Shown here one piece after another: positions 42,848 to 51,926 of a stretch of DNA of 62,154 nucleotides (its first letter is position 1; each line of letters begins with the position of its first letter). A program made the position numbers and the translations under genes. The notes under the pieces are model-generated. The model saw only the letters and a program-made list of their open reading frames with translations. It searched no databases and was not told where the DNA came from. The stretch is from Paraburkholderia fungorum (GTDB taxonomy: Bacteria; Pseudomonadota; Gammaproteobacteria; Burkholderiales; Burkholderiaceae). The stretch covers positions 1 to 62,154 of the forward strand of contig NZ_MCAS01000041.1 of NCBI RefSeq assembly GCF_003610895.1, given 5' to 3'.

Positions 42848-42967
42848 GCCGCGACTAGCGCACTGAAGACCCAGACGAGGCTCAAAACCGGGGGCCGTGC
42901 GACAACGCGGCAGTGACGGCCGCGAGCAACGAAGAAGCCTCGTAGAAGGCTGTTTCATGAACGCCAG

Positions 42968-42986
42968 CGCCCCGCATTGCGGGGCG
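42968..42986. terminator. Hairpin terminator between convergent genes
   Basis: CGCCCCGC (42968-42975) pairs with GCGGGGCG (42979-42986) with a 3-nt loop, followed by TTGTGCGTTT. It lies between the ends of the convergent dehydrogenase and kinase genes. Confidence 0.6.
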
Positions 42987-43044
42987 TTGTGCGTTTGAAA
43001 CGCGGGTGCAACACGGGTTGCAACACGTGCGGTAACACGGCTCG

Positions 43045-43662
43045 CTACACAGGCAGCGGCGGCATCGCAGACGCCGCATACGGCTCGTCCACCAACCGCG
43101 CGAGCAACGCTTCGTAATCCGCGCGGGTCGGTGCGGTGTTGTCGAACATCAGCAGATCTTCGCAGATCTCGCCGCTCGGTACGAAGCGGCGTTGCCGATA
43201 TTCGTCCCAATGCGCGAGTTTGTAGGCATCGTTCGGATTGCCGCGATCGACGATACGCTGATGCGCCGTCTCTTCCGATGTGGTGACCCACACCACCCGC
43301 AGCGTGACGTCCGCGCCGATGCCCAGCCACGCGCGATCGAAGAGGCGCCGCTCACGTACTTCCCGCGAGAGCGGGCCGACCACCAGCGCGCTGACGCCGA
43401 TCTCGAGATTGTCGCGGGCGGTGTCGAGCAGGCCGCGATACTCAGGGTCGCGTAGGTGCTGGAGGAAAAGCGGGCTGTCGCGGTCGTTCGGGTCGCCGGT
43501 CAGCATGCCCATGGCGGCCGCACTGTAGCCGCCGAACAGCGTGTCTTTGTCGAGCAGGCAGAAGGGCGAGGAACTTGCCTGCATGAGTGGGCCGATCAGC
43601 TTCTTCGCGAGGCTTGTCTTGCCGGTGCCCGCGTGACCACAGAAGAAAACCAGATGAGTCAC
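43045..43662 (-). CDS. P-loop kinase-like ATPase
   Basis: 205 residues. Walker A at G9-HAGTGKTS, then LLDKDTLFGG, and an Arg-rich lid-like region (SEETAHQRIVDRG, DEYRQRRF). It resembles small AAA_33-type kinases that phosphorylate small molecules or antibiotics. The GTG start overlaps the cydX stop (GTGA), so it is translated together with cydX. No role in cytochrome bd assembly is known for this type; any link is inference. Confidence 0.75.
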   Translation of the reverse strand: MTHLVFFCGHAGTGKTSLAKKLIGPLMQASSSPFCLLDKDTLFGGYSAAAMGMLTGDPNDRDSPLFLQHLRDPEYRGLLDTARDNLEIGVSALVVGPLSREVRERRLFDRAWLGIGADVTLRVVWVTTSEETAHQRIVDRGNPNDAYKLAHWDEYRQRRFVPSGEICEDLLMFDNTAPTRADYEALLARLVDEPYAASAMPPLPV

Positions 43663-43808
43663 GAAGGCGTGTCCTCAGGCGTGGCGGGCGGCGTGCCTGC
43701 GATTTGCGGATCGCGCGCGAACTTGCCGCTGGCCTCCAGCCACATCACATTGATGATGCCGAAGCCCAAGGCCACGCCGATGCCGAGAATCCAGGTGAAA
43801 TACCACAT
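43659..43808 (-). CDS. cydX: Cytochrome bd oxidase small subunit CydX, orphan
   Basis: 49 residues. MWYFTWILGIGVALGFGIIN then VMWLEA is the CydX/YbgT pattern: a single membrane helix with the conserved MWYF start and a Glu after the helix. AAGGAG lies 7 bp before the ATG. CydX normally sits after cydA-cydB and stabilises the haem site of the bd oxidase. Here no cydA or cydB is present in the window; the upstream 300 bp is non-coding. The C-terminal 20 residues are Pro/Thr-rich. Confidence 0.85.
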   Translation of the reverse strand: MWYFTWILGIGVALGFGIINVMWLEASGKFARDPQIAGTPPATPEDTPS

Positions 43809-44063
43809 TGCAGTCTCCTTGATCGTAGGTCCGGCGAGGCAGACGCTGAAGCATTGCGCATAGCCGGTACAGAGAAGCAAACTTGCTGGCAAACAAAGGT
43901 AGCACGCGGTGGATCCGAGGGTAAATCCGCAGCGCGCGGCGCCCACAGCGCGGCACTTTGCAGCGATCATGAAGAAGAACGCGCTCTGGTGCAAGAGGGG
44001 CACGTCGCCCGGCCATTCAGCCAGGATGACGCAATGCGCCTATAACAGGAACACGCGTCATAT

Positions 44064-44093
44064 CACCAGCAACAGCACCAGCAACAGCACCAG
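44064..44093. repeat. 12-bp tandem repeat CACCAGCAACAG
   Basis: Two and a half copies 19 bp before the lipoprotein start codon. This may be a small slippage-prone array in the 5' region. Confidence 0.7.
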
Positions 44094-44111
44094 AGATACG
44101 GGAGACCCAGC

Positions 44112-44552
44112 ATGCCGATGCGCCAGCACTTCCACTGCAAAGCCGCGCTGCTTGCGCTGGCTGTCGCGTCGCTCGCCGGTTGCGCGTCGACGCCTGCCGA
44201 ACCCGTTGCGTTCAAGGAGGTGCCGCCAACGCGTATCGTCCAGCCCGGCTACACGCAGCCAGGGGCCGGACTGGTCGCCGTCGACGTGCGGCGCGAACGT
44301 TCCCGCGACGTGATCGTCCGGTTTCGCGACGCCCTGGTGTACATCGACGGCGACCAGGTCACCGATCTGATGAACGGCGAGCATGTGGTGTTCTATCTCA
44401 GCCCGGGCGTGCATCGCATCGGCGTCTCCACGCAATTCGATCCGGTCGTGGAGATGCACTTCACGGTCACGGCGGATACGCGCTACACGAACCATGCGTC
44501 GATCAACTTCGGCGACGATCACCGCATCGTTTTGCGCAGAGTTGCCCGGTAG
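44112..44552 (+). CDS. Hypothetical lipoprotein
   Basis: 146 residues. Signal peptide with lipobox LAGC (Cys24). The mature part is mainly predicted beta (VVFYLSPGVHRIGVSTQF, FTVTADTRYTNHASINF). GGGAGA lies before the ATG. No family recognised. Isolated unit between cydX and corA. The 225 bp to corA hold no clear feature. Confidence 0.7.
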   Translation: MPMRQHFHCKAALLALAVASLAGCASTPAEPVAFKEVPPTRIVQPGYTQPGAGLVAVDVRRERSRDVIVRFRDALVYIDGDQVTDLMNGEHVVFYLSPGVHRIGVSTQFDPVVEMHFTVTADTRYTNHASINFGDDHRIVLRRVAR

Positions 44553-44777
44553 CGTGGGGCGCGGCGCCGGCTTGCGCCGGACCACGGCGAACTGCGCCCG
44601 CCGCCGCGCCAGGTTTAGCTGCGAGGCTCAACCGCCCGGTTTAACAATTGGCTACATGATGTTCACGCAGAGCCCTTAACATGGCGGCTGTCGTGTATTC
44701 GTTCATGCAGACCGGCCACCGGGCCTGGGTACGGTGCGAAGCGGGCCGGCCTGCTCCGTTTTCAAGGTAATCCAAAC

Positions 44778-45755
44778 ATGCTGATCAATTGCGCCGCCTA
44801 CCAGGACGGCCGGAAGCTGGGCGACATCGATATCGAGAGCATCAGCGACTACGTGGCGCGGCCCGAGTGCTTCGTCTGGGTCGCGCTGAAAGACCCGGGG
44901 CCAGAAGAACTGGCCGTGATGAAAGACGAGTTCGGCTTGCACGAACTCGCGATCGAGGACGTGCAGAACGGTCATCAGCGTCCGAAAATCGAGGAGTACG
45001 ACGAGTCGCTGTTCGCCGTCATGCATACCGTGGAAATGGATGAAGAGGGCGAACTGCTGATCGGCGAAGTCGACGTGTTCGTGGGGCACAACTATGTGCT
45101 GTCGGTGCGCCGCGGCACGCGCACCGGGTTCCAGAACGTGCGCGCCCGTTGCGAGCGCGAGCCGCAATTGCTCAAGGAAGGCTCGGCGTTCGTGCTCTAC
45201 GCGCTGGCCGACGACATCGTCGATCGTTACTTTCCGATCATCGAGGCGATGAACACCGAGATTGAAGCGCTCGAAGACCGCATTTTCGAGCGCAACAGTT
45301 CGGCGGCGTCGCGGGCGATCATCGAGGATCTGTACTCGCTGAAACGCCGTCTCGTGATCTTGCAGCACCACATCACCCCCTTGCAGGAAGCGATCGGCAA
45401 ATTGACGGGCGGTCGCATTCCGAGCATCTGTGAAGGCATGCAGGCTTATTTTCGCGACGTCTACGACCATCTCCAGCGGATCGTCAAAACCATCGACGGC
45501 CGGCGCGAAATGGTCGTGACCGCGGTGCAGGTCAATCTGGGGATGATCTCGCTGGCCGAGAGCGAAGTGACCAAGCGGCTCGGTTCGTTCGCCGCCCTGT
45601 TCGCGGTGCCGACCATGATCGCCGGCATCTACGGGATGAACTTCGAGAGCATCCCCGGGCTGCATAGCAAGTTCGGCTATCCGATCTGTCTGATCGTGAT
45701 GCTGGCCGTGGATGTGGTCCTGTACTGGCGTTTTCGCAAGGCCGATTGGCTTTGA
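44778..45755 (+). CDS. corA: Magnesium/cobalt transporter CorA
   Basis: 325 residues. Cytoplasmic alpha/beta domain, long coiled helices (EALEDRIFERNS, LYSLKRRLVILQHH) and two C-terminal membrane helices with the signature YGMN at 285-288 before a short loop. It forms a pentameric Mg2+ channel in the inner membrane. AAGG lies before the ATG. No Mg-sensing leader was recognised. Confidence 0.93.
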   Translation: MLINCAAYQDGRKLGDIDIESISDYVARPECFVWVALKDPGPEELAVMKDEFGLHELAIEDVQNGHQRPKIEEYDESLFAVMHTVEMDEEGELLIGEVDVFVGHNYVLSVRRGTRTGFQNVRARCEREPQLLKEGSAFVLYALADDIVDRYFPIIEAMNTEIEALEDRIFERNSSAASRAIIEDLYSLKRRLVILQHHITPLQEAIGKLTGGRIPSICEGMQAYFRDVYDHLQRIVKTIDGRREMVVTAVQVNLGMISLAESEVTKRLGSFAALFAVPTMIAGIYGMNFESIPGLHSKFGYPICLIVMLAVDVVLYWRFRKADWL

Positions 45756-46050
45756 CAGGCCGGCGGCTTATCGTCCCGCGCCGTTCTCCGCTGTGGTTCC
45801 CGCTTGCATCGTGCGCAATAAAAGTCCAGCATAGACGGCCCGCCGGCCGCGAAGTTTGCAGCCGGCGGCAAATTTGCCACGCACGGATCAACCGAGGAAC
45901 CCTTGCCGATAAGCAGCCTGGCGGTGGGCTTAGCCGCCGCGCCGGATCGAATCCAGCGAGCGCGCCGTATTCACGCAGGTTCTGCGTGCGGGTGCACCGC
46001 AACACCGCGAATCGTTGACAGTCCGAATCAGGCACGCTGAGAATAGGCCT
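45756..46050. other. Intergenic upstream of sugar transporter
   Basis: About 295 bp with no convincing gene or terminator. It should contain the promoter of the ABC operon near its right end, next to the LacI-type operator. Confidence 0.5.
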
Positions 46051-46064
46051 CGCAAACGTTTGCG
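46051..46064. promoter_or_regulatory. LacI/RbsR-type operator CGCAAACGTTTGCG
   Basis: A perfect 14-bp palindrome with the AACGTT core of RbsR/PurR-type LacI operators, 52 bp before the substrate-binding protein start. The presumed regulator is encoded at 50343. Confidence 0.8.
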
Positions 46065-46116
46065 TGAAACTAAAAATACGGCTCGAGCGCGAGCCTGACA
46101 AATCCTGGAGAGACGC

Positions 46117-47079
46117 ATGAGCCATCGCATTCGCCGCCGCATCCTGGCGGCCGCCGTTCTCGTCACCGCTACCGCCGCTTTACCGTTTTCCTCCGCTTAC
46201 GCGCAAAGCGCGGCTGCCCATAAGCCAAGGGTCGCGCTGGTGATGAAGTCGCTCGCGAACGAGTTCTTCCTGACCATGGAAACCGGGGCGAAGGACTATC
46301 AGAAGCACAACGCCTCCCAATTCGACCTGATCACCAACGGCATCAAGGACGAGACCGACACCGCGAACCAGATCAGGATCGTCGAACAGATGATCGTCTC
46401 GAAGGTCGATGCGATCGTGCTGGCCCCGGCCGACTCGAAGGCGCTGGTGCCGGTGGTCAAGAAAGCCGTCGACGCGGGCATCATCGTTGTGAATATCGAC
46501 AACCGGCTCGACCCGGACGTGCTCAAGTCGAAAGATCTGAATGTGCCGTTTGTCGGCCCGGATAACCGCAAGGGCGCCCAGAAGGTCGGCGATTACCTGG
46601 CCAAAAAACTGAAGGCGGGCGACGAGGTCGGCATTATCGAAGGCGTGTCGACCACCACCAATGCGCAACAACGCACCGCGGGCTTCAAGGACGCCATGCA
46701 GACCGTCGGCGCCAAGGTCGTATCGGTGCAATCGGGCGAATGGGAAATCGACAAGGGCAACGCCGTGGCGTCGGCTATGCTCAATGAGTATCCGAATCTG
46801 AAGGCGCTCCTCGCCGGCAACGACAATATGGCGATCGGCGCCGTTTCGGCCGTACGCGCGGCGGGCCGCCAGGGCAAGGTGCTGGTGGTCGGCTACGACA
46901 ACATCAACGCGATCAAGCCGATGCTCAAGGACGGCCGCGTCCTCGCCACCGCCGACCAGTACGCAGCCAAGCAGGCTGTGTTCGGGATCGACACGGCGCT
47001 TAAGGCAATCAGCGAGCACAAGAAGCAGTCGCAGTTGTCGGGCGTGGTGGAAACGCCATGTGACCTGGTGACCAGATAG
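46117..47079 (+). CDS. Sugar ABC transporter substrate-binding protein (RbsB-like)
   Basis: 320 residues. Signal peptide at 1-30 (ending AYAQ) and a peripla_BP_4 ribose-type fold (VALVMKSLANEFFLTMETGA, DAIVLAPADSKALVPVVKKA, LLAGNDNMAIGAV). A GGAGAG site precedes the ATG. It captures a pentose or related sugar in the periplasm. First gene of the cluster. Substrate ribose is plausible but not shown, and no ribokinase lies nearby. Confidence 0.87.
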   Translation: MSHRIRRRILAAAVLVTATAALPFSSAYAQSAAAHKPRVALVMKSLANEFFLTMETGAKDYQKHNASQFDLITNGIKDETDTANQIRIVEQMIVSKVDAIVLAPADSKALVPVVKKAVDAGIIVVNIDNRLDPDVLKSKDLNVPFVGPDNRKGAQKVGDYLAKKLKAGDEVGIIEGVSTTTNAQQRTAGFKDAMQTVGAKVVSVQSGEWEIDKGNAVASAMLNEYPNLKALLAGNDNMAIGAVSAVRAAGRQGKVLVVGYDNINAIKPMLKDGRVLATADQYAAKQAVFGIDTALKAISEHKKQSQLSGVVETPCDLVTR

Positions 47080-47439
47080 GCGCTGGGCAACCAGCACCGG
47101 TAAGTGGCGGGAAGCACCCGGAAGCACCGGAACACGCATCGCGAGCAACACCGCAGTAAACCCGGCGACGCGGGTTCGCGCTAACGCCACGGTGTGCTGG
47201 ATGCGTGGCAAAAAGCGGGCGAATCCGCGCCAATTCAATAAACGCTCAAGAAACCTGCTGCGCCGCCGTTAATTCCAGAGGTAAGCGTCATGACGGCGGA
47301 TGCGCGGCGGGAGGGGGCGTGGCCGATAGCGCCTCTCGCATTGCGCGCATTGGGCCGGCATGACACGTGGCTGTCGTTGGCGGCCTCATGCGAGCGAATC
47401 GCGTGAAGCCGCGCCGGGAGCTCCGGAACCAGGATTGCG
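47080..47439. other. Long gap between binding-protein and ATPase genes
   Basis: 360 bp inside an otherwise tight operon. It holds loose CACCGGAAGCAC-type repeats near 47095-47130 and several GC-rich inverted segments. No coding frame is convincing. It may uncouple high expression of the binding protein from the membrane parts. Confidence 0.5.
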
Positions 47440-49035
47440 ATGGATTCAATCGATCACGATGCCTTGCCTGCGGTGCTGTCTGTGAGCGGCATCGGTAAGA
47501 CCTATGCCGAACCGGTGCTCGCCGACGTGTCGCTGTCGCTGCGCGCCGGTGAGGTATTGGCGCTCACGGGCGAGAACGGCGCCGGCAAGAGTACGCTATC
47601 CAAAATAATCGGTGGCCTTGTCGAGCCGACCACCGGCACGATGCGCCTCGGCGGGGCGCCCTATGCGCCGGCGAGCCGCACCGCGGCCGAAGCGCTCGGC
47701 GTGCGCATGGTGATGCAGGAGTTGAACCTGCTGCCGACGCTGTCGGTGGCCGAAAACCTGTTTCTGAACCGTCTGCCGCAAGCAGGCGCGTTCCGCTTCG
47801 GCTGGATTGACCGCGCGAAGCTGCGCGAGGACGCGCGCGAGGCGATGGCGCAAGTCGGGCTTGACGCAATCGATCCGGATACGCTGGTCGGCGAACTCGG
47901 CATCGGGCATCAGCAGATGGTGGAGATCGCGCGCAATCTGATCGACGACTGCCGTGTGCTGATCCTCGACGAGCCGACCGCGATGCTGACCGCGCGCGAA
48001 GTCGACCTGCTGTTCGAGCAGATCGACCGGTTGAAGGCGCGCGGCGTGGCGCTGGTCTATATCTCGCACCGGCTCGAGGAGCTCGCGCGGGTGGCCGAAC
48101 AGGTCGCGGTGCTGCGCGACGGCAAGCTCGTGCATGTCGACGCCATGGCGAATTTGACGAGCGATCAGATCGTCACATGGATGGTTGGCCGGGAACTGGG
48201 CGAGCGGATCGATCTGGGCGTGCGCAACATCGGCGCGCCGTTGTTGAAAGTGGCTGGACTCACACGCGGCAAAGTGGTGCGCGATGTGTCGTTCGAAGTC
48301 CGCGCCGGCGAGATTTTTGGCATCAGCGGGCTGATCGGCGCGGGCCGCACGGAGCTGATGCGGCTGATCTACGGCGCCGACCAGAAGGACGGCGGGACGG
48401 TGTCGCTGGCGAGCGCGCCGGGCGTGCCGCCCACGCCGGTGCAGATTGCTTCGCCCGTGGATGCCGTGCAGGCCGGCATCGCGCTGATTACGGAAGACCG
48501 CAAAGGCGAGGGCCTGTTGCTGCCGCAGCCGATCGCGGCCAACGTCTCGCTCGGCAATATCGGCAGCGTGGCGCGGCACGGCATTGTCGATGCAAAGCGC
48601 GAGAACGCGCTCGCGCAACGGCAGATCGACGCGATGCGGATTCGCAGTTCTGGGCCGGGGCAGATTGTCGGCGAGCTGTCGGGCGGCAACCAGCAGAAAG
48701 TCGTGATCGGCCGCTGGCTGGCGCGCGATTGCCGGGTGCTGCTGTTCGACGAACCGACGCGCGGCATCGACGTCGGCGCGAAGTTCGATATTTATGGCTT
48801 GATGGGGGCGCTGGCTCGTGAAGGGCGCGCGCTGGTCGTGGTGTCGAGCGACCTGCGCGAGCTGATGCTGATCTGCGACCGGATCGGCGTGATGTCCGCG
48901 GGAAGCATGACAGGGGTGTTCGAGCGCGACACATGGTCGCAGGACGCGTTGCTGGCCGCGGCTTTCGCTGGCTACCGCAGCCGCGAGGCGTTGCTGCATG
49001 CCCCCGGCACGCATGAAGCAGGGAGTCTGTCATGA
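47440..49035 (+). CDS. Sugar ABC transporter ATP-binding protein (RbsA-like, two ABC domains)
   Basis: 531 residues with two fused ABC domains. First domain: Walker A GENGAGKST (44-52) and Walker B LILDEPTAML. Its signature is degenerate (GELGIGHQQM). Second domain: LSGGNQQK signature and LLFDEPTRGIDVGA. The second Walker A is replaced by SGLIGAGRTE, as usual in carbohydrate CUT2 ATPases. AGGA lies before the ATG. Overlaps the permease gene by 4 bp. Confidence 0.92.
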   Translation: MDSIDHDALPAVLSVSGIGKTYAEPVLADVSLSLRAGEVLALTGENGAGKSTLSKIIGGLVEPTTGTMRLGGAPYAPASRTAAEALGVRMVMQELNLLPTLSVAENLFLNRLPQAGAFRFGWIDRAKLREDAREAMAQVGLDAIDPDTLVGELGIGHQQMVEIARNLIDDCRVLILDEPTAMLTAREVDLLFEQIDRLKARGVALVYISHRLEELARVAEQVAVLRDGKLVHVDAMANLTSDQIVTWMVGRELGERIDLGVRNIGAPLLKVAGLTRGKVVRDVSFEVRAGEIFGISGLIGAGRTELMRLIYGADQKDGGTVSLASAPGVPPTPVQIASPVDAVQAGIALITEDRKGEGLLLPQPIAANVSLGNIGSVARHGIVDAKRENALAQRQIDAMRIRSSGPGQIVGELSGGNQQKVVIGRWLARDCRVLLFDEPTRGIDVGAKFDIYGLMGALAREGRALVVVSSDLRELMLICDRIGVMSAGSMTGVFERDTWSQDALLAAAFAGYRSREALLHAPGTHEAGSLS

Positions 49036-50087
49036 GCGATCGACCGGCACATGAGGCATCGGGCGGCCCGACGGACGCGCCGCAGGCCGGGACGACCCGC
49101 CCGCCGCCCGCCGACCCGTCCGCGCCGCTGGTCAGTGGCAAGCCGGCAGGCACGCGGCTCGGCTTTTCGAACTACCTGGGGCTAGCCGGTGCGCTGCTGG
49201 CGATGATCGTGCTGTTCTCGCTGCTGAGTTCGCACTTTCTGACCTACGACACGTTCAGCACGATCGCCAATCAGATCCCTGATCTGGTGGTGATGTCGGT
49301 GGGCATGACCTTCGTGCTGATCATCGCCGGGATCGATCTGTCGGTGGGTTCGGTGCTGGCGCTGGGGGGCTCCGTGGTCAGCGTGGCGGCCTTGAAGTGG
49401 GGCTGGGGGCCGTTGCCGGCGGCATTGCTCGGGGTCGCCGCGGCGGCGCTGACCGGCGCTGTCACCGGCGCGGTGACCGTGGGTTGGCGGATTCCGTCCT
49501 TCATCGTGTCGCTCGGCGTGCTCGAAGCGGCGCGCGGCATGGCGTACCAGATGACCAATTCGCGCACCGCCTATATTGGCGACGCGTTCGATTTTCTGTC
49601 GAATCCGATCGCGCTGGGCATCTCGCCGGCATTCCTGATCGCGGTGGCGGTGATGGTGGTCGCGCAACTCGTGCTCACGCGCACGGTGTTCGGCCGTTAT
49701 CTGGTCGGCATCGGCACCAACGAAGAAGCGGTGCGGCTCGCGGGCGTCAATCCGCGGCCTTACAAGGTCATTGTGTTCGCGTTGATGGGCGCCCTGGCCG
49801 GGCTGGCGGCGCTGTTCCAGATTTCGCGTCTGGAAGCGGCCGACCCGAACGCCGGCGTCGGCATGGAGCTGCAGGTGATCGCGGCGGTGGTGATCGGCGG
49901 CACGAGCCTGATGGGCGGGCGCGGTTCGGTGATCAGCACGTTTTTCGGCGTATTGATCATTTCGGTGCTGGCGGCAGGCCTCGCGCAGATCGGCGCGAAC
50001 GAGCCGACCAAGCGGATGATCACCGGCGCGGTGATCGTGGTGGCGGTGGTGCTGGATACCTATCGCAGCCGCCGCAAGCGCGCGTGA
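49032..50087 (+). CDS. Sugar ABC transporter permease (RbsC-like)
   Basis: 351 residues. A 50-residue Pro/Ala-rich N-terminal tail, then about eight to ten membrane helices of the BPD_transp_2 type with the blocks GIDLSVGSVLALGGS, VTVGWRIPSFIVSLGVLEAA and GGTSLMGGRGSVIST. Forms the CUT2 sugar channel with the ATPase. Translation is coupled to the ATPase by ATGA. Confidence 0.92.
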   Translation: MSDRPAHEASGGPTDAPQAGTTRPPPADPSAPLVSGKPAGTRLGFSNYLGLAGALLAMIVLFSLLSSHFLTYDTFSTIANQIPDLVVMSVGMTFVLIIAGIDLSVGSVLALGGSVVSVAALKWGWGPLPAALLGVAAAALTGAVTGAVTVGWRIPSFIVSLGVLEAARGMAYQMTNSRTAYIGDAFDFLSNPIALGISPAFLIAVAVMVVAQLVLTRTVFGRYLVGIGTNEEAVRLAGVNPRPYKVIVFALMGALAGLAALFQISRLEAADPNAGVGMELQVIAAVVIGGTSLMGGRGSVISTFFGVLIISVLAAGLAQIGANEPTKRMITGAVIVVAVVLDTYRSRRKRA

Positions 50088-50148
50088 CGGTGGCGCCGTT
50101 GGCCGGTCCGTCAGCCGCTCCGTGGCGGATCTGGAGCAGTTGGAGCGG

Positions 50149-50238
50149 GAAGTGTTGGAAGTGTTGGAAGTGCTGGAAGTGCTGGAAGTGCTGGAAGTGC
50201 TGGAAGTGCTGGAAGTGCTGGAAGTGCTGGAAGAGCGG
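50149..50238. repeat. 9-bp tandem repeat (VNTR) GAAGTGCTG
   Basis: Nine exact or near-exact 9-bp units: two GAAGTGTTG, then seven GAAGTGCTG at 50149-50229. A decayed GAAGAGCGG unit follows and GAGCAGTTG/GAGCGG remnants lie upstream. It sits between the permease stop and the LacI regulator start. The perfection of the inner units suggests recent slippage. Confidence 0.95.
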
Positions 50239-50342
50239 TAAAGCGTAAGCATTCATGGGTGTGGTCTGTCTTCGATGAAGACGTCCGGTGGGTCGCCAGA
50301 TGGCGTGGCCGGCGGGAACAACAGGCAGGAGAACAACAGGTT

Positions 50343-51386
50343 ATGGCGACGATCAAGGATGTAGCGGCCGTGGCAGGCGTGTCATTCACGACGGTATCGC
50401 ACGTGGTGAACAACTCACGGCCGGTATCGGCCGACGTGCGCGCGAAGGTCGAACACGCGATCCGTCAGCTTCACTATGTACCGTCGGCGGTGGCCCGCTC
50501 GCTCAAGGCGCGGGCAACGGCAACGATCGGTCTGGTGGTGCCGAACAGTACGAACCCGTATTTCGCGGAGATGGCGCGCGGGATCGAGGATGGTTGCGCG
50601 CGCAACGGCTACTGCCTGTTCTTCTGCAATTCCGACGACGATCCGGCCAAGCAGCGTAACTATCTGCGCGTGCTGCAGGAAAAGCGTATCGACGGACTGA
50701 TCGTTGCTTCCGCGGGCGACGACGCGGTGCTCGCGCAAACGCTCGCCGACGCGCGCGAGCCGCTGGTGGTGGTGGACCGCAATATCGAAGGCGTGAACGC
50801 CGATCTGGTGCAGATCGACCACGAAAAAGGCGGCTATCTTGCGACGCGTCATCTGCTCGAACTGGGGCACGTGCGGATCGGCTGTATCACCGGGCCCGTG
50901 AAGACGGCGGTGAGCGCCATGCGTCTGCACGGCTTTATCCGCGCCATGACGGAGCGCGGCATCGAGATCCCGGCGGGTGCGATTGTCGAAGGTGATTTTT
51001 CGGGGACGGGCGGCCATCGCGCGGCCGGACAGCTGTTCGATACCGTGAGGCCGTCGGCGATTTTCGCCGGCAACGACATGATGGGCATCGGCGCGCTGCG
51101 CGCCGCGGCAGAGCGCAATATCAGCGTGCCGCGCGACTGCTCGATCATCGGTTTCGACGATATCGAACTGGGACGATTCACCTATCCGTCGCTCTCGACG
51201 GTGGGTCAGTCGGTCCGCGCACTCGGTGATATGGCCGCGCAGACGCTGATCGAACGCATCGCGGGGACCTCGCGAGGCAACCCGCCACGCGCGCCGGGGC
51301 GTCGGCGTGTGGTGTCGCCGCGCCTGATCGTGCGCGAATCGACTGCGACATGGGCCGGTGTGGCGCGGCGCGATCTGGCGGCCTGA
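50343..51386 (+). CDS. LacI-family regulator (RbsR-like)
   Basis: 347 residues from the start MATIKDVAAVAGVSFTTVSH. HTH and hinge at 1-60, ribose-type effector domain (ATIGLVVPNSTNPYFAEMAR, IFAGNDMMGIGALRAA). A CAGGAG site lies before the ATG; the frame is open back to 50259 but non-conserved there. The C-terminal 25 residues are an extra Arg-rich tail. It likely binds CGCAAACGTTTGCG at 46051 and controls the transporter. Confidence 0.88.
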   Translation: MATIKDVAAVAGVSFTTVSHVVNNSRPVSADVRAKVEHAIRQLHYVPSAVARSLKARATATIGLVVPNSTNPYFAEMARGIEDGCARNGYCLFFCNSDDDPAKQRNYLRVLQEKRIDGLIVASAGDDAVLAQTLADAREPLVVVDRNIEGVNADLVQIDHEKGGYLATRHLLELGHVRIGCITGPVKTAVSAMRLHGFIRAMTERGIEIPAGAIVEGDFSGTGGHRAAGQLFDTVRPSAIFAGNDMMGIGALRAAAERNISVPRDCSIIGFDDIELGRFTYPSLSTVGQSVRALGDMAAQTLIERIAGTSRGNPPRAPGRRRVVSPRLIVRESTATWAGVARRDLAA

Positions 51387-51794
51387 GATCCGGCGCCGCA
51401 TGAGGTAGTCGTGGCCGGACGCGAGCTGAATGGCTTCGCGGACGGTCTTTCGTGTCGTTTTTTGCTTTGTCGGGCATGCGGGAGAATCGCTCAAAGCCCC
51501 GGGCGTGACCGCTTTGCGCCGGCTTCCTGAATATGCTGTCGCGCACCGCAAGCCAGGGGTTCCGTGTGAACCTCGTATGAACCGCGTACGAACCGCGGTT
51601 TAACCCTGCACGAACTTCATTCGAATCCGTCTGACCCGCCCACGTCCGGCTTTCCGGACTTCCGGAATTCACTTCCCCGAATGTTCAAAAACACTGCATG
51701 GAAACCGCGTGATCTGCGTGCGGACGCGGCTCGTCAGTATTTTGTAATTTCTTCCAATTGCTTACAACGTCTTTCTTCATACCATATAAATCCT
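51387..51794. other. Intergenic, no gene recognised
   Basis: About 400 bp after the LacI regulator. It contains repeated TGAACC(T/G)CGTA phrases at about 51566-51600 and inverted TTCCGGA pieces near 51650. No convincing gene or intrinsic terminator. Confidence 0.5.
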
Positions 51795-51821
51795 TCAAGT
51801 ATGCAGATGGAATGCCGTAAA
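51795..51821 (+). promoter_or_regulatory. Sigma-28 (FliA)-like promoter of the membrane MCP
   Basis: TCAAGTAT-N11-GCCGTAAA, exact 11-bp spacing, 105 bp before the MCP start codon. Same pattern as the promoter-like site of the soluble MCP at 2859-2885. Confidence 0.6.
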
Positions 51822-51926
51822 CCTGGGTATTAGAGCGCCGCACCAAATCAGCGCCATGTAGGCAGACGCGACACGCTACCCCGCGCTGCGCACGCAGCTT
51901 CTCTTTTGCTAAGTACAGGAACAAGC

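Noticed and set aside
44553..44777. Magnesium riboswitch before corA
   Set aside because: No recognisable M-box or long conserved stems; only scattered GC-rich sequence.
50020..50256. Frame encoding repeated FQH tripeptides across the 9-bp VNTR
   Set aside because: It exists only because 9 is a multiple of 3. It overlaps the permease end in antisense and has no ribosome site.
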